A stretch of DNA of 64,000 nucleotides from Mucilaginibacter phenanthrenivorans (GCF_024721155.1 NZ_JAHVAP010000010.1:186001-250000); one strand, 5' to 3'; counted from the first letter of the stretch, positions 41,873 through 52,619 are shown. Notes: generated by a model not told the origin, from the sequence alone. Numbers and translations are program-made.

Positions 41873-44800
41873 CTTAACTACTTCAACCCATTGCCCCTTA
41901 ATCAATGCCGTTATCGCATTATTATACATTGCTTCACAATAAGTAGCCGGTAAATAGTACTTGCCTGCATAAGCCGCGTTCAACATTACATAATAAGTTA
42001 CTTCCTTGCCCTCAAGTAAACTGAAGTAGGTATTTACCCTGTCGTCCCTGATGTCCCTGTAATCTGATTCCGACGATGCAAAAGCTTCCGCACCATTCAT
42101 CATCCGCGTGTTCAGGATCTCCCAACCTGACGGGAAGATCTGCGTAAGTGCCATATTATCATAACGGCCGCGTTTGCCGGGATTTTTGATGGTTACCTGC
42201 GCTACAAAATCGGTTCCCTGTTTCAGGCTTACCGGGTCAACAGGTTTACCGCCCAGGGTTGTGTAAGCTATCCGCATTTGTAAAACATCCGGATCGATGC
42301 GGGTTTGCACATCATCGCCCGATGATGGCTGACCTTGCTGGATCAGCCTGATATATAATTTGTTAGTACCTGTATTTCTTAAGGTTACATTTCCACCCCG
42401 TGCATCAACCGGCAATTGCCACAAATAGGACGATGAGCTAACCGCCGCCTTCGATTTACCTGCCGTGTAACTGAACGTTAATTTACTGCTCGATTTATGC
42501 TCACCGCAGTATTGCGCAATCGCTATCAATGAATAAGCCGTGGTTTGCGTGCTGTACCAATCATCCTGTGATAGTCTTGTGGCAACCGTACGCAATAAAC
42601 CCGACGCTTGCTGTTGTTTGCCAAGCAATGTGAGTGTTTCCAGGATCATCGCCTGGTCACGAAGATCGGAACCGAACGTGCCATACATGGAGTTATACGG
42701 TTTAACCGTTAATGGCAAGCCGGCAATCATCTGCAAGCCAATTTCCGGCTGACCTGAAAGCTTATATGCAGCCGCTAGCCTCCATTTTGCTTCGGGGCTC
42801 AGGTATTTGTATTCCCGTAACCTATTCATCGCGCCAAGCTCAGGTGAGCGTGCCAGCGCTAACAGGTATAAACGATATGCCTGCACCAAATCGCTCCAAT
42901 AATATGCTCGTGGGTCAGGTGTCCATGCTACGGCCTTTTGCTTTTGGTATTTTTTCCATTGGTCAATAAAGCCAAGCGGCAGGCTGTAGCCTTTTGCCTG
43001 TGCTGCCAGCATAAAGTGGCCGGCATAATTTGTTCCCCATTCGTCGGCTTCACCAACACCCGGCCAATAGCTTAAGCCGCCGCCGCTAACCTGGAAGCCG
43101 TTCAGCCTGTTTATGGTTGCTTTTATATTTCGCTCGGTTTCTGCCTGCTGCCTTGGTGTAAGGTCAAGTAACTGACCCAAATACAATTGGGGGAATGCCG
43201 ACGAAGTAGTTTGCTCAACGCAGCCATACGGGTATTCTATCAAATAATTTAACCGCTTGGTAAGGTTCATCGGTGGGATGGAAGCAACGTCCAAAGTTGC
43301 CTTATTGGTTCCGTTGATCCCGATGGCAGAATAGGCAGCGCTCCAGCTTTCACCCGGCGCAAGCTCTTTTTCCTGGATCTTCGTAACCGGCGGATTTGGG
43401 TTGCGTACGTTCAGCTCGACATCATAAGCCGCAACCTCACCGCCGCTTTTTGCTATGATGCGTACTTTACCAACTCCCACAAAATCCTTAACGCTCAAGT
43501 CAAATGTTACCAATTGATCGCCGGTTTTAGCGAAGGTGATGGTCTTCTGGTTATTACCGCCAAGATTACTGAATGCATTCGACTGCACCGATACATTTAC
43601 CGTCTTGATGTTGTTCTCCATCGCAAATACAGTAACCGGCAGCTGGATCTTTTCTGATGGACCTAATACACGCGGCAAAGTCGCCAATATCATCAGCGGC
43701 TTTTTAATAGCCACTGATTTTTCGGCGTGTCCGTAACTACCATCATGCCCTGCAATTACCATCGCCTTTACTGAGCCAATATATTGTGGCAGCGTAAACG
43801 TATGGGTTTGCTTATCGCCTGCATCCAAATGGTATGGCCCTAAGAATTTCACAACCGGTTTAAAACGGTTTACGGATACGTTATGGTTGGTGCCCGCCGT
43901 GCCGTCACCACCTATACTTAAAATGCGTTCAAGCCCGCCTCCATAAGCCCCGATCACATAGTCAAACAGGTCCCACGTTTTTACGCCAAGCGCTTCACGG
44001 GCATAAAATGTCTCGTGCGGATCAGGGTTTTTATAATTGGTGATATCCAGCAGCCCTTCATCAACAATGGCAACGGTGTAAGTCATTTCCTTACCCGAAG
44101 CCTCGGATACGGTTATGGATGATTGCGTTTCCGGCCTGATCTTATCCGGCATGCTGATCACCGGTTTTAAAATGGTTGCCGGGTTATCAACGTTTAATGG
44201 GATTGCACCGTACATCCTGATGGGCAAGTCATTCACCGTTTGCGAATGCCGCTGCAACAGCGTAACGTTCACAAACACATTCGGCGCCATGGTTTCATCA
44301 ACCTTAAATGTATAGCGGGTTTGTCCTTTTTTAGTGTCGATCCACGTTGTTTTTAAAACCTTGCTACCATTTTCAAAGCTGATCAGCGCACGGCCATCGC
44401 TCATGGTTGGGATGGTAAGTGTAGCATCTTCCCCAACTTTGTAGTTGGTCTTATCAGATGTGAAGGATAACATCGCCGCTTCCGTAGGGTTGGTTTGCTG
44501 CAGTCGTTCCGACCAGTTAGACCAATCAACATAAATTATCTTACCCGTTGAGTGCCCGGTTTGTTCATCCTTAACCCTGATAAGATAACGCCCCCAATCG
44601 GCCTGGTTAATGTGTAAATTCCATTTACCGCGACCGTTTACCAGCCTTACACTTGCTGTTTTAATGAGTTTGTTGTACTTGTCCTGCGTAAAATTGCTCA
44701 TTTCGTTGCCGGTTTCGTCCCACCACCAGCGCCATTGTATCTTGTAGAGTTCTAATTCCACATTTCGGCTGCCCTCGAATGGCTTGCCGTTCACATCTAC

Positions 44801-47479
44801 GTCGGCAATATCGATATCATGATCCTTATCGGTAACCAGCATGCCCGAAAGGTCGCTGCCTTTTTCAGTTTTAATGCCCACATATCCCGGGTAAACATTA
44901 TATGGCATGCTCGACGATTGGATGCTGAAATTGCCGCCCGGCTCAAATACTTTTACCAGGAAGTTGGCAGTCAGTTGTCCCGGCGCTTGTTTTTCAATAT
45001 TGATGTTGGTATTTACCGAAGCCTTTCCGTTTTCATCAAGCCTGCCATCAAATATGGTTTGGGTTTGCGTGGTAAAGGCCAGGGTAGGATCGTCAAAAAC
45101 ATAATCCTCATACCCTTTAAACGATGTTGATTTAGGCGATAAAAATGCGTCGACCTTAGCCTTTAAATTCTGAGCCGTTCCGCCGAAGAGCCATTGCGCT
45201 GTTAGGTTGCCGGTTACATCACCACCCTTTGTCAATTCCTTCGCGCCGTTGAACGATAGATTGATCTTTAATCGATTAGGCATGATGGTCTCTATCTTCA
45301 CATTCTTTTCAAACACAGCTCCGCCAACCTTCACCTTTGCCGACCAGTTACCCGTAGGTGATGAAGTTTCGGTAGCCGTGTGGAAACTGTAAAATCCATC
45401 TACCGATTTGGTTTGCGTGATGCGCTTATATAGTTTTCCGTTTACATCCGATAACTCAAACTGAACCGGGAGATCAGGCGGCAAAGTTTTAAGCTTATCT
45501 TCCAATATGAACGACATAAATATCGAGTCACCCGGCCGCCATACGCCGCGCTCACCATAAATAAAACCTTTCAATCCGCTCTGGATTTGCTCTCCGCCAA
45601 CATTAAAGCGGGAGAGGGGCAACGAGCTGCCGTCATCCAACTTCAAATAACCGCGTTCCTTGCCATTTTTGGCAACCAGCAGGTACGGTTTGCGCTTCAT
45701 GTCGAATTTTGCCAGCCCATCGCCGTCTGATGTAGTTTTAAAGATCACCTGTTTTTGGTAGTCAAGCAGTTCCAGTTCAACGCCGCTCATTGGTTTAGCC
45801 GTCAATATGTTGGTAACCGCTACCAGCATTCCGTTATCGCTGCCGCGTTTGGCTATAAGGCCAATGTTTGAAGCAATGATATTCCTCACTGCCCAGCGTT
45901 CCTTGGTAAAGTATGAACCGGTGCAAGGGTCGTTACGTTGTTGCCAGTTAAAGCCATCGGGATAGTAGTTGTCATATCTTGACCAGAAATCATCGTCTTC
46001 ATCACTGATTGTCCCCGTGTTGTTTCCAAAACTGCTGCCACCACCTTCATCACCGTAGCCTTCTTCGTCACCCTCGTTTTTTAGTACAGGGGATCCCGCC
46101 TTACAGTTGTAAATTGAATATTCCTGCCTGAAGCCGATAATTACGCGATAGATGGCACCCGGCTCAGTCCGTAAAAGCTGGTCGATATCCAGCATGAAGC
46201 GGTTCTTCTTATTTAAATTAAGACTTTTATCCTGGTCAAGCCGGATTGTTTTCTGCACCACAGGCTTACCCACATGGCGCAATTCTTCGCCGCCATCAAA
46301 ACCGTTATTCTGGAAATATTGAGGCACGTTGTTTTCATAGATCTTTATGATACTCACATCGACCGCATTCAGGTTAGTGGCCTCAAAAGGCATCATTAGT
46401 TTGCCTGAGTCAGGCAGGATAACACCTTTGCCGGGAATGGTTACCGTTGGCAGCCTGTTCTCAAAGAATACATTCGCAGTATAAGTTTTGGTGATTTTTT
46501 TATTGGAGATATTTTCAACCCCCTCGTTAACAAATACACTGTAATTACCCTGCAAATGTTCCGGTGCATAAAGCTTTACGGTGCTGCCTTCAATGGTATA
46601 AGCTGCATCGGTTACGTTGCTCATGCCGATCAAGCCATTCAGTTCCTGTCCAACCTTTATCGCATCGGAAAATTGAACTAATACATATTGGTCGTTATCC
46701 TGAATTGCCTTAATATCAAGCACCTTAAAATCACCAATAGCCGGGATTTCAAAGGCCTGGTCGCCTGTTTTGTTGATATTAAGGCCGCTGCCATCCCAAT
46801 GAATGTTAAGATGATTTACTATACCATTTCCCCGGTTTAGATCTGTCACTACAAACTTATGGGTTTTGGTAACGCTGTTGTGCTGCCAGCTGATGTGAAC
46901 CGGGTTTACAAAATTTGCAGTGATTATTTTTTCTATCTCAGCCGGGTCTTCGTTATCGGCGGTTTGCAGTACGCCGCTAAGTTTCATCTTATCCAAAGAT
47001 GTATTTGTGGCGGTTTGCAAACCGATAAAACTTACTGTGTAGTCCGGTTTTATAGTTTGGAAGTTGAATTTAAAGTCATCGAACTTGCCATCAACGGTAA
47101 TTATCTTACCTAATTTAAAGTCTGCCGAATAGCTTTTATCCGGGTCGAGCTTACCGTCCGGCCTGAACTCGATGGTACGGGCATCAATCCAGTAAGCCTT
47201 GCCTTTTATCGATGGTGAAAAGCTGAAGATATTATCGGCTAAGGCCGCATTTTGCTCGTGACTTACCTGCACCTCGCCGGCCAGTCTTATCCTGATGTCG
47301 CTTCCTTTGGAAATTATCCCGGTGGTGTAAGACTCAATATATTTGCTAAATTCCGGATCGATTCCTGGTTTTTTTCGTCTTTGTGCAATGATAAAAACGG
47401 TTAAAAATACCAGTACGAGAAAGATACCGATGCTGATTAATCCCTTCCGGCTCCGGAAAAGGCTGTAGAAAGTGTCCAT
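41870..47479 (-). CDS. Bacterial alpha-2-macroglobulin family protein
   Basis: A 1869-residue periplasmic protease trap. An N-terminal anchor helix (about residues 15-31) is followed by beta-sandwich MG domains, with the A2M bait/MG region from about 700. The thioester motif is CVEQ in YPYGCVEQTTSSAFPQLYLG, with Cys at residue 1420; the alpha/alpha toroid follows. Such proteins entrap proteases that enter the periplasm, working alongside PBP1C, which repairs peptidoglycan. No lipobox is seen, so anchoring is to the inner membrane. Gene ends within the element B right arm. Between about 480 and 530 is a Gly/Asp-rich low-complexity segment (YGDEGGGSSFGNNTGTISDE). Confidence 0.93.
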   Translation of the reverse strand: MDTFYSLFRSRKGLISIGIFLVLVFLTVFIIAQRRKKPGIDPEFSKYIESYTTGIISKGSDIRIRLAGEVQVSHEQNAALADNIFSFSPSIKGKAYWIDARTIEFRPDGKLDPDKSYSADFKLGKIITVDGKFDDFKFNFQTIKPDYTVSFIGLQTATNTSLDKMKLSGVLQTADNEDPAEIEKIITANFVNPVHISWQHNSVTKTHKFVVTDLNRGNGIVNHLNIHWDGSGLNINKTGDQAFEIPAIGDFKVLDIKAIQDNDQYVLVQFSDAIKVGQELNGLIGMSNVTDAAYTIEGSTVKLYAPEHLQGNYSVFVNEGVENISNKKITKTYTANVFFENRLPTVTIPGKGVILPDSGKLMMPFEATNLNAVDVSIIKIYENNVPQYFQNNGFDGGEELRHVGKPVVQKTIRLDQDKSLNLNKKNRFMLDIDQLLRTEPGAIYRVIIGFRQEYSIYNCKAGSPVLKNEGDEEGYGDEGGGSSFGNNTGTISDEDDDFWSRYDNYYPDGFNWQQRNDPCTGSYFTKERWAVRNIIASNIGLIAKRGSDNGMLVAVTNILTAKPMSGVELELLDYQKQVIFKTTSDGDGLAKFDMKRKPYLLVAKNGKERGYLKLDDGSSLPLSRFNVGGEQIQSGLKGFIYGERGVWRPGDSIFMSFILEDKLKTLPPDLPVQFELSDVNGKLYKRITQTKSVDGFYSFHTATETSSPTGNWSAKVKVGGAVFEKNVKIETIMPNRLKINLSFNGAKELTKGGDVTGNLTAQWLFGGTAQNLKAKVDAFLSPKSTSFKGYEDYVFDDPTLAFTTQTQTIFDGRLDENGKASVNTNINIEKQAPGQLTANFLVKVFEPGGNFSIQSSSMPYNVYPGYVGIKTEKGSDLSGMLVTDKDHDIDIADVDVNGKPFEGSRNVELELYKIQWRWWWDETGNEMSNFTQDKYNKLIKTASVRLVNGRGKWNLHINQADWGRYLIRVKDEQTGHSTGKIIYVDWSNWSERLQQTNPTEAAMLSFTSDKTNYKVGEDATLTIPTMSDGRALISFENGSKVLKTTWIDTKKGQTRYTFKVDETMAPNVFVNVTLLQRHSQTVNDLPIRMYGAIPLNVDNPATILKPVISMPDKIRPETQSSITVSEASGKEMTYTVAIVDEGLLDITNYKNPDPHETFYAREALGVKTWDLFDYVIGAYGGGLERILSIGGDGTAGTNHNVSVNRFKPVVKFLGPYHLDAGDKQTHTFTLPQYIGSVKAMVIAGHDGSYGHAEKSVAIKKPLMILATLPRVLGPSEKIQLPVTVFAMENNIKTVNVSVQSNAFSNLGGNNQKTITFAKTGDQLVTFDLSVKDFVGVGKVRIIAKSGGEVAAYDVELNVRNPNPPVTKIQEKELAPGESWSAAYSAIGINGTNKATLDVASIPPMNLTKRLNYLIEYPYGCVEQTTSSAFPQLYLGQLLDLTPRQQAETERNIKATINRLNGFQVSGGGLSYWPGVGEADEWGTNYAGHFMLAAQAKGYSLPLGFIDQWKKYQKQKAVAWTPDPRAYYWSDLVQAYRLYLLALARSPELGAMNRLREYKYLSPEAKWRLAAAYKLSGQPEIGLQMIAGLPLTVKPYNSMYGTFGSDLRDQAMILETLTLLGKQQQASGLLRTVATRLSQDDWYSTQTTAYSLIAIAQYCGEHKSSSKLTFSYTAGKSKAAVSSSSYLWQLPVDARGGNVTLRNTGTNKLYIRLIQQGQPSSGDDVQTRIDPDVLQMRIAYTTLGGKPVDPVSLKQGTDFVAQVTIKNPGKRGRYDNMALTQIFPSGWEILNTRMMNGAEAFASSESDYRDIRDDRVNTYFSLLEGKEVTYYVMLNAAYAGKYYLPATYCEAMYNNAITALIKGQWVEVVK

Positions 47480-47642
47480 GGATAGGTTTGTTTATTGTCA
47501 TGTAAATTATGAAATAAATGACAATAAAAAGGGTTGATGAAAAAAGATTTTTAACCGCTGATTAAATGTAATTTTGTTGATTTGACTGATCCTTGAGGGC
47601 TGTTATAATTATGAAAATCCTATAAATCTTAGTTTAAAAGAA

Positions 47643-48047
47643 CTACAGGATCATCACCCCAACCTTATTAACCACAGGTAGTTTAACAAAGTTCATTTCA
47701 ACAATACTTTCCGGGAGGAAAATAAATTTTTTGTCGTAGATCTCCTTACCAATATAAAAGCTTAACCAATATTCATTGTTTAAGCCGAATGTTTGCTCGT
47801 CGATGGGTTCGATGAGCTTATATGAATTTGGCTCTAAAAGAGGGATCATATGGCGCAGGGTGGATGTTTTTACCTGCACACCGTCCTTCTCGCCATAACC
47901 CTTCGAGGTGATGAGTACACTTTCAATAGGGATGTTCTTCAAATTAATCAGGTAGACATACCATATTTTGCTTTCAACGCTCTCCTTCTCCAGCGCTACC
48001 GCTATAGCAATATCCTTTACTACGTTGTTGGGCAGGTCTTTTATCAT
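47643..48047 (-). CDS. Conserved-looking hypothetical cytoplasmic protein
   Basis: A 134-residue protein without signal peptide or membrane segment, mostly beta-strand-like (SKIWYVYLINLKNIPIESVL, YWLSFYIGKEIYDKKFIFLP). I do not recognise a family. It lies between the A2M gene and topA on the same strand, with a palindromic repeat immediately upstream of its start codon. Composition and codon use are like the neighbours, so it is judged a real gene. Confidence 0.65.
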   Translation of the reverse strand: MIKDLPNNVVKDIAIAVALEKESVESKIWYVYLINLKNIPIESVLITSKGYGEKDGVQVKTSTLRHMIPLLEPNSYKLIEPIDEQTFGLNNEYWLSFYIGKEIYDKKFIFLPESIVEMNFVKLPVVNKVGVMIL

Positions 48048-48052
48048 TTTAT

Positions 48053-48151
48053 GGTTGATTAAGTTGATTGGGTTGGATTAAGTTGATTGAGTTGATGGAG
48101 TTTGAAAAGGATAACTTAATCAACCATTCACTCAATCAACCTAATCAACTC
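48053..48151. repeat. Intergenic palindrome, GTTGATT type
   Basis: GGTTGATTAAGTTGATTGGG, TTGGATTAAGTTGATTGAG words (48053-48096) oppose AACTTAATCAACC, ACTCAATCAACC and TAATCAACTC (48113-48151), with a loop of about 15 bases. It fills the gap between the topA stop and the start of the 134-residue gene. Confidence 0.75.
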
Positions 48152-48153
48152 AT

Positions 48154-50547
48154 CTATTTCTTCTTCGCTACGGCCTTCTTCTTAGCGGGGGCCTTTTTAG
48201 CGGCAGGCTTAGCTGCAGCTGCGGTTTTACCAAAGCGTCCTTTTTTAGCGTCCTTCGGAGTTGCATCGGCTAATGCCTTGCATTCCTCGTAGGTTAACGT
48301 TAGCGGATCTTTATCCTTAGGGATCTTAACGTTTAATTTATCAAATTCAATATATGGGCCCCATCTGCCATTTAGAACCTTCATGGTTGGATCCTCGTCA
48401 AAAGTTTTGATCAGCTTTTCAGCATCTCTTTTGCGCTTGTCGATGATTAACTCGATTGCCTGCTCTTCGGTAACGTCAAGCGGGTCAATTCCTTTCGGTA
48501 ATGATACAAATGCGCCGTTATGCCTTATATACGGGCCGAATTTTCCGATCGCAACGGTCATGTCCTTATCCTCAAAGAAGCCTACTTTTTTCGGCAGTTT
48601 GAATAGTTCTAAGGCTTCTTCAAGTGTTATGGTTTCAATGCTTTGACCGGTACGCAAACTGGCATACAGCGGTTTCTCCGGCTCTTCATCGGTAGCATTT
48701 TCACCCACTTGCACAAACGGGCCATAACGACCAATCCGTACTGACATTTTTTTACCGCTTTCCGGATGTACACCTAAGTCACGTTCGCCGGTTGCTTTGG
48801 TAGCTGTTTGTGTAGTACTTTCAACTTCCTTGTGGAATGGTGTATAAAAGGAGTGAAGCATATCCGTCCATTCCTTTAAGCCCTGTGCTATCTCGTCGAA
48901 TTGTTTTTCAACGCTGGCCGTAAAGTTGAAATCGACTATATCATTAAAATGCTGTACCAAAAAGTCGTTTACAACAGCGCCGATATCAGTAGGGAAAAGT
49001 TTGCCACGTTCAGCGCCTGTATTTTCTATTTTTTCTTCTTTGGTGATTTTATCACCCTTAAGCGTTAATACCCTAAACGCTCTTTGTTTACCTTCGCGCT
49101 CTTCCTTCACTACGTAACCGCGATTTTGAACGGTGGAGATAGTAGGGGCGTAGGTTGACGGCCGTCCAATGCCAAGCTCTTCCAGCTTCTTTACCAAACT
49201 TGCTTCGGTATATCTTGCAGGCGGACGCGAAAAACGTTCAGTAGCCGACATTTCCTGCAAAGCCAAACGCTGCCCTTTTGTTAAAGGCGGCAGCATCGCA
49301 TTTTCACCATCACTCAGGTTATCTTCTTCGTCATCGCTCGATTCCAGGTATACCTTCAGGAAGCCGTCGAATTTCATTACTTCACCATTGGCAACCAGGT
49401 CTTCCTTGCGGGTCGAGATGCTGATCTTTGCGGTAGTTTTTTCAAACTGTGCCTCGCTCATTTGTGAAGCAATCGCACGCTTCCAGATCAGGTCGTAAAG
49501 ACGTACTTCGCTTGAATCGCCCTGGATGCTGTGCTTATCAAAATAAGTAGGCCTGATGGCTTCGTGAGCTTCCTGCGCGCTGGCGCTCTTGGTTTTATAG
49601 ATCCTTTGCTGATGGTATTTATCGCCGTAAGCAGATACGATCTCATTTGCAGCTGCATTTAATGCAGTATCCGATAAGTTAACCGAATCGGTACGCATAT
49701 AAGTAATATGTCCCGCCTCATACAGCTTTTGGGCAACCTGCATTGTGCGTGAAACCGAATAACCCAATTTGCGGCTGGCTTCCTGTTGCAATGTCGATGT
49801 AGTAAAAGGTGCGGCAGGCGAACGTTTTGCCGGGCGGGTTTCTAACGATTTAACGTCAAAATCGGCACCTAAACAATCCTGCAAAAACTTTTCCGCGTCT
49901 TCCTGCTTGGCATATCGTTCAGACAGTTCAGCCTTAAAAGCATCCCTGCCTTTGCCAAAAATGGCAACTATTTTAAATGCAGCTTCCGATTTAAATTTAT
50001 TGATCTCGCGTTCACGGTCAACAATCAACCTAACGGCAACTGATTGCACACGGCCGGCAGACAATGATGGTTTGACCTTCTTCCATAAAACGGGAGAAAG
50101 CTCAAAACCTACTAATCTATCCAGTACACGACGCGCCTGCTGTGCGTTAACTAAATTATAATCTATTTTTCTCGGCGTTTCAATTGCCTTTAATATAGCA
50201 GGTTTTGTTATCTCGTGGAATACAATTCGCTTGGTAGTGGCATCTTTAAGGCCCAATGTCTCAAATAAGTGCCAGGAAATGGCTTCACCCTCCCGGTCCT
50301 CGTCCGATGCAAGCCAAACAATGTCTGCCTCTTTAGCCAATTTCTTTAATTCACTGACTACCTGCTTTTTATCTGTCGGAACTTCATAGTTTTGTTTGAA
50401 GTTATTCAGAACATCAATGGCATCGTCTGACTTAACCAAATCGCGGATATGCCCGTAACTCGACTTAACAGTAAAGTCTTTGCCAAGGTATCCCTCGATG
50501 GTTTTGGCTTTCGCCGGAGATTCAACTATGAGTAAGTTTTTAGCCAT
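48154..50547 (-). CDS. topA: DNA topoisomerase I
   Basis: A 797-residue type IA topoisomerase that relaxes negative supercoils. The TOPRIM domain (LLIVESPAKAKTIEGYLG, DEDREGEAISWHL), the active-site region ITYMRTDSVNLS with the catalytic Tyr, and GIGRPSTYAPTISTVQNRGY are present. The C-terminus has three topoisomerase C-terminal repeats (VRIGRYGPFVQVGE, VAIGKFGPYIRHNG, VLNGRWGPYIEF) in place of zinc fingers. It ends in an Ala/Lys-rich tail (AAAKPAAKKAPAKKKAVAKK), a basic DNA-binding extension seen in many Bacteroidota. Confidence 0.97.
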   Translation of the reverse strand: MAKNLLIVESPAKAKTIEGYLGKDFTVKSSYGHIRDLVKSDDAIDVLNNFKQNYEVPTDKKQVVSELKKLAKEADIVWLASDEDREGEAISWHLFETLGLKDATTKRIVFHEITKPAILKAIETPRKIDYNLVNAQQARRVLDRLVGFELSPVLWKKVKPSLSAGRVQSVAVRLIVDREREINKFKSEAAFKIVAIFGKGRDAFKAELSERYAKQEDAEKFLQDCLGADFDVKSLETRPAKRSPAAPFTTSTLQQEASRKLGYSVSRTMQVAQKLYEAGHITYMRTDSVNLSDTALNAAANEIVSAYGDKYHQQRIYKTKSASAQEAHEAIRPTYFDKHSIQGDSSEVRLYDLIWKRAIASQMSEAQFEKTTAKISISTRKEDLVANGEVMKFDGFLKVYLESSDDEEDNLSDGENAMLPPLTKGQRLALQEMSATERFSRPPARYTEASLVKKLEELGIGRPSTYAPTISTVQNRGYVVKEEREGKQRAFRVLTLKGDKITKEEKIENTGAERGKLFPTDIGAVVNDFLVQHFNDIVDFNFTASVEKQFDEIAQGLKEWTDMLHSFYTPFHKEVESTTQTATKATGERDLGVHPESGKKMSVRIGRYGPFVQVGENATDEEPEKPLYASLRTGQSIETITLEEALELFKLPKKVGFFEDKDMTVAIGKFGPYIRHNGAFVSLPKGIDPLDVTEEQAIELIIDKRKRDAEKLIKTFDEDPTMKVLNGRWGPYIEFDKLNVKIPKDKDPLTLTYEECKALADATPKDAKKGRFGKTAAAAKPAAKKAPAKKKAVAKKK

Positions 50548-50610
50548 TTAAGCAGTTTTTTTTGCAAATAAAACATAAAGAAAGCGAAACGCAAATTTGT
50601 TTCTGGAAAA

Positions 50611-50722
50611 TGTTGTAAGGGTTGGAAGAGTTGGAAGAGTTATAAAGGTTATAAATGTTAAAGTAATAGGATGTAATTGTTATGGATTCTTAACCACTAC
50701 AACGCCTACAACATCTACAACC
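50611..50722. repeat. Intergenic imperfect palindrome, GTTGTAA type
   Basis: GTTGTAAGGGTTGGAAGAGT and repeated GTTATAAAGGTT words oppose ACTACAACGCCTACAACATC and CTACAACC near 50692-50722. Pairing is weaker than in other copies. It lies between topA and mnmA, both on the minus strand. Confidence 0.5.
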
Positions 50723-50725
50723 AAA

Positions 50726-51814
50726 TCACATCAAGAATCCGCCGCCAAGCAGATCATTGCCTTCATAAAAAACAGCAGACTGACCCGGGGCGATGCCAGA
50801 TACCGAATGATGAAAGTCCACCTTCATGTGCTGGCCCATTTGTACAATGGTACTTTGTGTGCCCGCATCCTTATATCTTATTTTGGTAACGGCTTCTAAA
50901 GGCTCGTTAATTGTTTCATATTTAACCAGGTTAAGGTTTTTAACCCAGGCCTGCTTGCGTTCAAGCTCATCTATGGTTCCTAAAACCACAGTATTTGTAT
51001 CCGGCTGAATGCTGGTTACAAACATCGGATGCCCTAAGGCAATACCTAAACCCTTGCGCTGACCTATAGTATAGAAGGGATAACCCTGGTGTTTGCCTAC
51101 TACGGTGCCGTCTGTTAAAACAAAGTTACCACCAGCTACGCGTGTTTCAAGGTCTTCTACTTTATGTCTTAGGAACGATCTGTAGTCGTTATCGGGCACA
51201 AAGCAAATTTCGTAGCTTTCGCTTTTACCGGCAAGCTCAACCTGCCCCATGTCTAAAGCCATTTGCCTGATCTCCGGTTTCGAGAAGCTTCCTAACGGAA
51301 ATTTTGTGCGGGCAAGGTTTTTTTGAGACACACCCCATAGCACATATGACTGATCCTTATTTTCGTCTTTTCCTTTTGATATCACATACCTGCCATTATC
51401 CTGTAACCGGATGTTGGCGTAATGGCCGGTTGCAATGAACTCGCAATCCAGCTTATCGGCGCGTTTTAACAATGCTTCCCATTTAATATGCGTGTTGCAT
51501 AAAACACATGGGTTAGGGGTACGGCCCGCGAGGTATTCATCAACGAAGTTGTCGATTACAAAATCACCGAATTCGCTCCTGATATCCAATATGTAATGCG
51601 GAAACCCGTAGCCAACAGCTAATGCACGGGCATCGTTAATGCTATCCAGGCTGCAGCAGCCTGTTTCCTTTGAGCTTCCGCCCGATGAGGCATAGTCCCA
51701 AGTCTTCATGGTAAGGCCGATAACTTCATAGCCCTGCTCATGCAGCATAACTGCCGCTACCGAACTATCAACTCCGCCACTCATTGCCACTAATATCCTG
51801 CCGTGCTTACTCAT
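50726..51814 (-). CDS. mnmA: tRNA-specific 2-thiouridylase
   Basis: A 362-residue enzyme that makes 2-thiouridine at position 34 of tRNA-Lys, -Glu and -Gln using sulfur relayed from a cysteine desulfurase. The PP-loop MSGGVDSSVAAVML (residues 8-21), the catalytic Cys in TPNPCVLCN and the second Cys in SYEICFVPD are present. The C-terminal beta-barrel ends with PGQSAVFYEGNDLLGGGFL. A TACTTTTG box on the minus strand at 51829-51822 may be its -7 element, which would leave almost no leader before the ATG. Confidence 0.96.
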   Translation of the reverse strand: MSKHGRILVAMSGGVDSSVAAVMLHEQGYEVIGLTMKTWDYASSGGSSKETGCCSLDSINDARALAVGYGFPHYILDIRSEFGDFVIDNFVDEYLAGRTPNPCVLCNTHIKWEALLKRADKLDCEFIATGHYANIRLQDNGRYVISKGKDENKDQSYVLWGVSQKNLARTKFPLGSFSKPEIRQMALDMGQVELAGKSESYEICFVPDNDYRSFLRHKVEDLETRVAGGNFVLTDGTVVGKHQGYPFYTIGQRKGLGIALGHPMFVTSIQPDTNTVVLGTIDELERKQAWVKNLNLVKYETINEPLEAVTKIRYKDAGTQSTIVQMGQHMKVDFHHSVSGIAPGQSAVFYEGNDLLGGGFLM

Positions 51815-51930
51815 AATTTTGCAAAAGTACGAATACTAAACCTTAGTTAAGTAATTTGACTGTAAAGTGATAAGGAAGACTATCGCGTTAAGAATCCCAG
51901 CGTTATGTTTTATGTTGGTTCTTGACGCTG

Positions 51931-52617
51931 TTATTTCCTGTATTGATAGAAAATGCCTGAATCAAATGGTGTCCATAAACAAGCTCTTTGCCCGCAGGCT
52001 TTTAGCGCATTATTTGCCCATGTGTTGCAGGTGTAAAAAAGGTTGTACTTACCCTTGGCTTCGTAGAAAGCATCGTACCTGTTATAATTCGCGTTGGTTT
52101 TTATGTTGATGATGTTGTTTGCGGAATCAGGCTTAAAACTTGTTTGAATGTATTTTATTAAGCGCCTGTACTGTTCTCTGCTTATCATAATCTTTATACA
52201 ATCAGCGTTTTCCTTTAAGTCTTTGTAAAAAGTAGCATGGATGGCCGAAGTGCTCAAGGCAAAGGCGGCTTTAAATGCCACACTGAATTTAAGTTGAGCC
52301 CATGTTGGCGTATTCAAATAGAATCCCTTATCGCCCCAGCCAAAAGCAACGTAACGGGCAATCGTATCCTTACAAATCGTGTTTTCAAATTTTATCTCCC
52401 TGCTCCAGTCGCAAAGTTCGTTTTTAACAGGTACCACAATGTCGGTATGTACGCCGTTCGTATGGATATAAATGGCGATCTCCTTAAATGTGGATGTTTC
52501 CTTAGCCACACTAATCCTTGATAAAATATAAGCCGAGGAGATATATAATAAAGTGAAGATAACAAAGCCCAGCAATGTTTTCCAGGTGATATTAATGACT
52601 CTTTTAAATAGGTTCAC
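51931..52617 (-). CDS. DUF2459 (TIGR02117) family protein
   Basis: A 228-residue protein with one N-terminal membrane helix (about 13-33) and a periplasmic domain. The signature segments IYIHTNGVHTDIVVPV, VAFGWGDKGFYLNTPTW and YNLFYTCNTWANNALKACG...WTPFDSGIF are those of DUF2459. The conserved His, Asp and Cys suggest an enzyme with a papain-like or related fold, but no activity is established. It is a single gene, followed downstream by mnmA on the same strand. Confidence 0.88.
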   Translation of the reverse strand: MNLFKRVINITWKTLLGFVIFTLLYISSAYILSRISVAKETSTFKEIAIYIHTNGVHTDIVVPVKNELCDWSREIKFENTICKDTIARYVAFGWGDKGFYLNTPTWAQLKFSVAFKAAFALSTSAIHATFYKDLKENADCIKIMISREQYRRLIKYIQTSFKPDSANNIINIKTNANYNRYDAFYEAKGKYNLFYTCNTWANNALKACGQRACLWTPFDSGIFYQYRK

Positions 52618-52619
52618 GG